From positions 1 through 48,104 of the forward strand of contig CADCVR010000087.1 of the NCBI GenBank assembly GCA_902806205.1: DNA of 48,104 nucleotides, read 5' to 3'. This DNA is from an uncultured Solirubrobacteraceae bacterium (lineage in GTDB: Bacteria; Actinomycetota; Thermoleophilia; Solirubrobacterales; Solirubrobacteraceae). Position 1 is the stretch's first letter; each line of letters opens with the position of its first letter. A program made the translations under genes and the position numbers. Of this stretch, positions 47,504 through 48,104 are shown piece by piece. The notes below the pieces were generated by a model, which was given only the letters and a program-made list of their open reading frames with translations, did no database searches and was not told the origin of the DNA.

Positions 47504-48104
47504 GTCGTCCTTGCCCTTGCCCTTCCCCTTGCCGTTGCCCTGGCCGTTCCCGCCACCCCCGCTCGGCGCGACGCCGGCGGCCGCTTGCGCGGCGGCGAGC
47601 TCCTCGCGAACGGTGCCGACCTGGTTGTCGGAGATCTCGAGGCGCCGCTCGAGCAGCGGGATCGCCTCCGCCGGCCGGCCCGCCAGCCGGTAGGCCTGCG
47701 CGAGGTTGAAGAGCGCGAACGCGCAGTTGAGGTCGGACGTGTCCGTGCAGAGCCCGTCGACGGCCTCCTGCAACGGCGCGATCTGTCCGGCCGGGTCCCC
47801 CCTGGTCGCGGCGTAGGCCTCGTTGTTCTGCGCGATCAGCGCCGCACGGGACTTCGTGGTCGCCGGCGTCTTCTCGGCCGGCTTCTCGGCGGGGGCGGGC
47901 GCGGGGGGCGGTGTCGCATCCGCGGACGGCGTGGAGGAGCGCTCACGGGGCGCGGTGCGCTCACGCTCCGGTGGCGAGCTGCTCGTGCGCTCGCGCGATC
48001 CGGTGTTCTCCCCGCCCGTGAAGGCGGCCACCGCGATCCCGGCCGCCAGGAGCAGCGCCGCGAGCGCCAGCGCGACGAGGGCCTTCCCGCCGCGGCCCTC
48101 GCCC
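47501..48104 (-). CDS. membrane-anchored TPR protein, partial (possible C-terminus of a Ser/Thr kinase)
   Basis: The frame is open to the right edge of the window. It enters with GEGRGGKALVALALAALLLA, part of a membrane helix, then a Ser/Pro/Glu-rich linker (SSPPERERTAPRERSSTP, then PAPAEKPAEKTP), then two or three TPR-like helical pairs (LNCAFALFNLAQAYRLAGRP, AIPLLERRLEI) and a Gly/Lys-rich tail ending KGKGKDD. Such C-termini follow PknB-type kinases in actinobacteria, but the kinase domain, if any, lies outside. A linker between helix and TPR suggests an extracytoplasmic TPR domain. Confidence 0.7.
   Translation of the reverse strand, partial: GEGRGGKALVALALAALLLAAGIAVAAFTGGENTGSRERTSSSPPERERTAPRERSSTPSADATPPPAPAPAEKPAEKTPATTKSRAALIAQNNEAYAATRGDPAGQIAPLQEAVDGLCTDTSDLNCAFALFNLAQAYRLAGRPAEAIPLLERRLEISDNQVGTVREELAAAQAAAGVAPSGGGGNGQGNGKGKGKGKDD

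Overview
The window is very GC-rich, with almost every third codon position G or C. Its core gene order is hisC-aroF-tyrA-aroA-cmk-der-metK-priA-def-fmt-rsmB-rpe-ribD-ribE-ribBA-ribH. This points to an actinomycete, most probably a Solirubrobacterales-type member of the class Thermoleophilia; that placement is inferred from gene order and protein style, not proven. Many genes start with GTG or at an ATG lying 6-9 nt after a TANNNT box, so leaderless transcripts are probably common.

Bases 1-13,200 are accessory and partly decayed. They hold a C-terminal methionine aminopeptidase remnant, a two-component cluster (a degenerate histidine kinase, an intact histidine kinase and a divergent response regulator carrying an N-terminal cyclase-like domain), a complete IS256-family element, an IS21-family relic, and a divergent MarR/cupin pair bracketed by two copies of a ~160-bp repeat. 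Further on come a GNAT acetyltransferase, a VapBC toxin-antitoxin pair with a visible operator, a tRNA-like 3' fragment, two small membrane proteins, a 24-bp direct-repeat array, and remnants of a deazaflavin nitroreductase and of a glucosyl-3-phosphoglycerate synthase. A short pterin dehydratase gene lies between those two remnants.

Bases 13,260-18,030 encode aromatic amino acid synthesis: an HisC-like aminotransferase, DAHP synthase, prephenate dehydrogenase and EPSP synthase. In front of DAHP synthase lies a 23-codon reading frame with two Tyr, one Trp and one Phe codon near its end, followed by mutually exclusive RNA pairings. This looks like a ribosome-dependent attenuator and is the most interesting regulatory find here.

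Bases 18,140-30,900 are housekeeping: two DUF2795 paralogues, cmk-der, metK, an EamA transporter, priA, def-fmt, a secreted protein, rsmB, a zinc-ribbon protein, rpe and a second zinc-ribbon protein. Bases 31,030-42,525 are an envelope-related block between rpe and the rib genes: a MacB-like ABC exporter, fdhD, two small membrane proteins, a flippase-methyltransferase-glycosyltransferase operon, and two divergent multi-membrane glycosyltransferases. Bases 42,576-46,015 are the riboflavin operon ribD-ribE-ribBA-ribH. They are followed by a small membrane protein, a zinc alcohol dehydrogenase and, convergent at the right edge, a partial membrane-anchored TPR protein.
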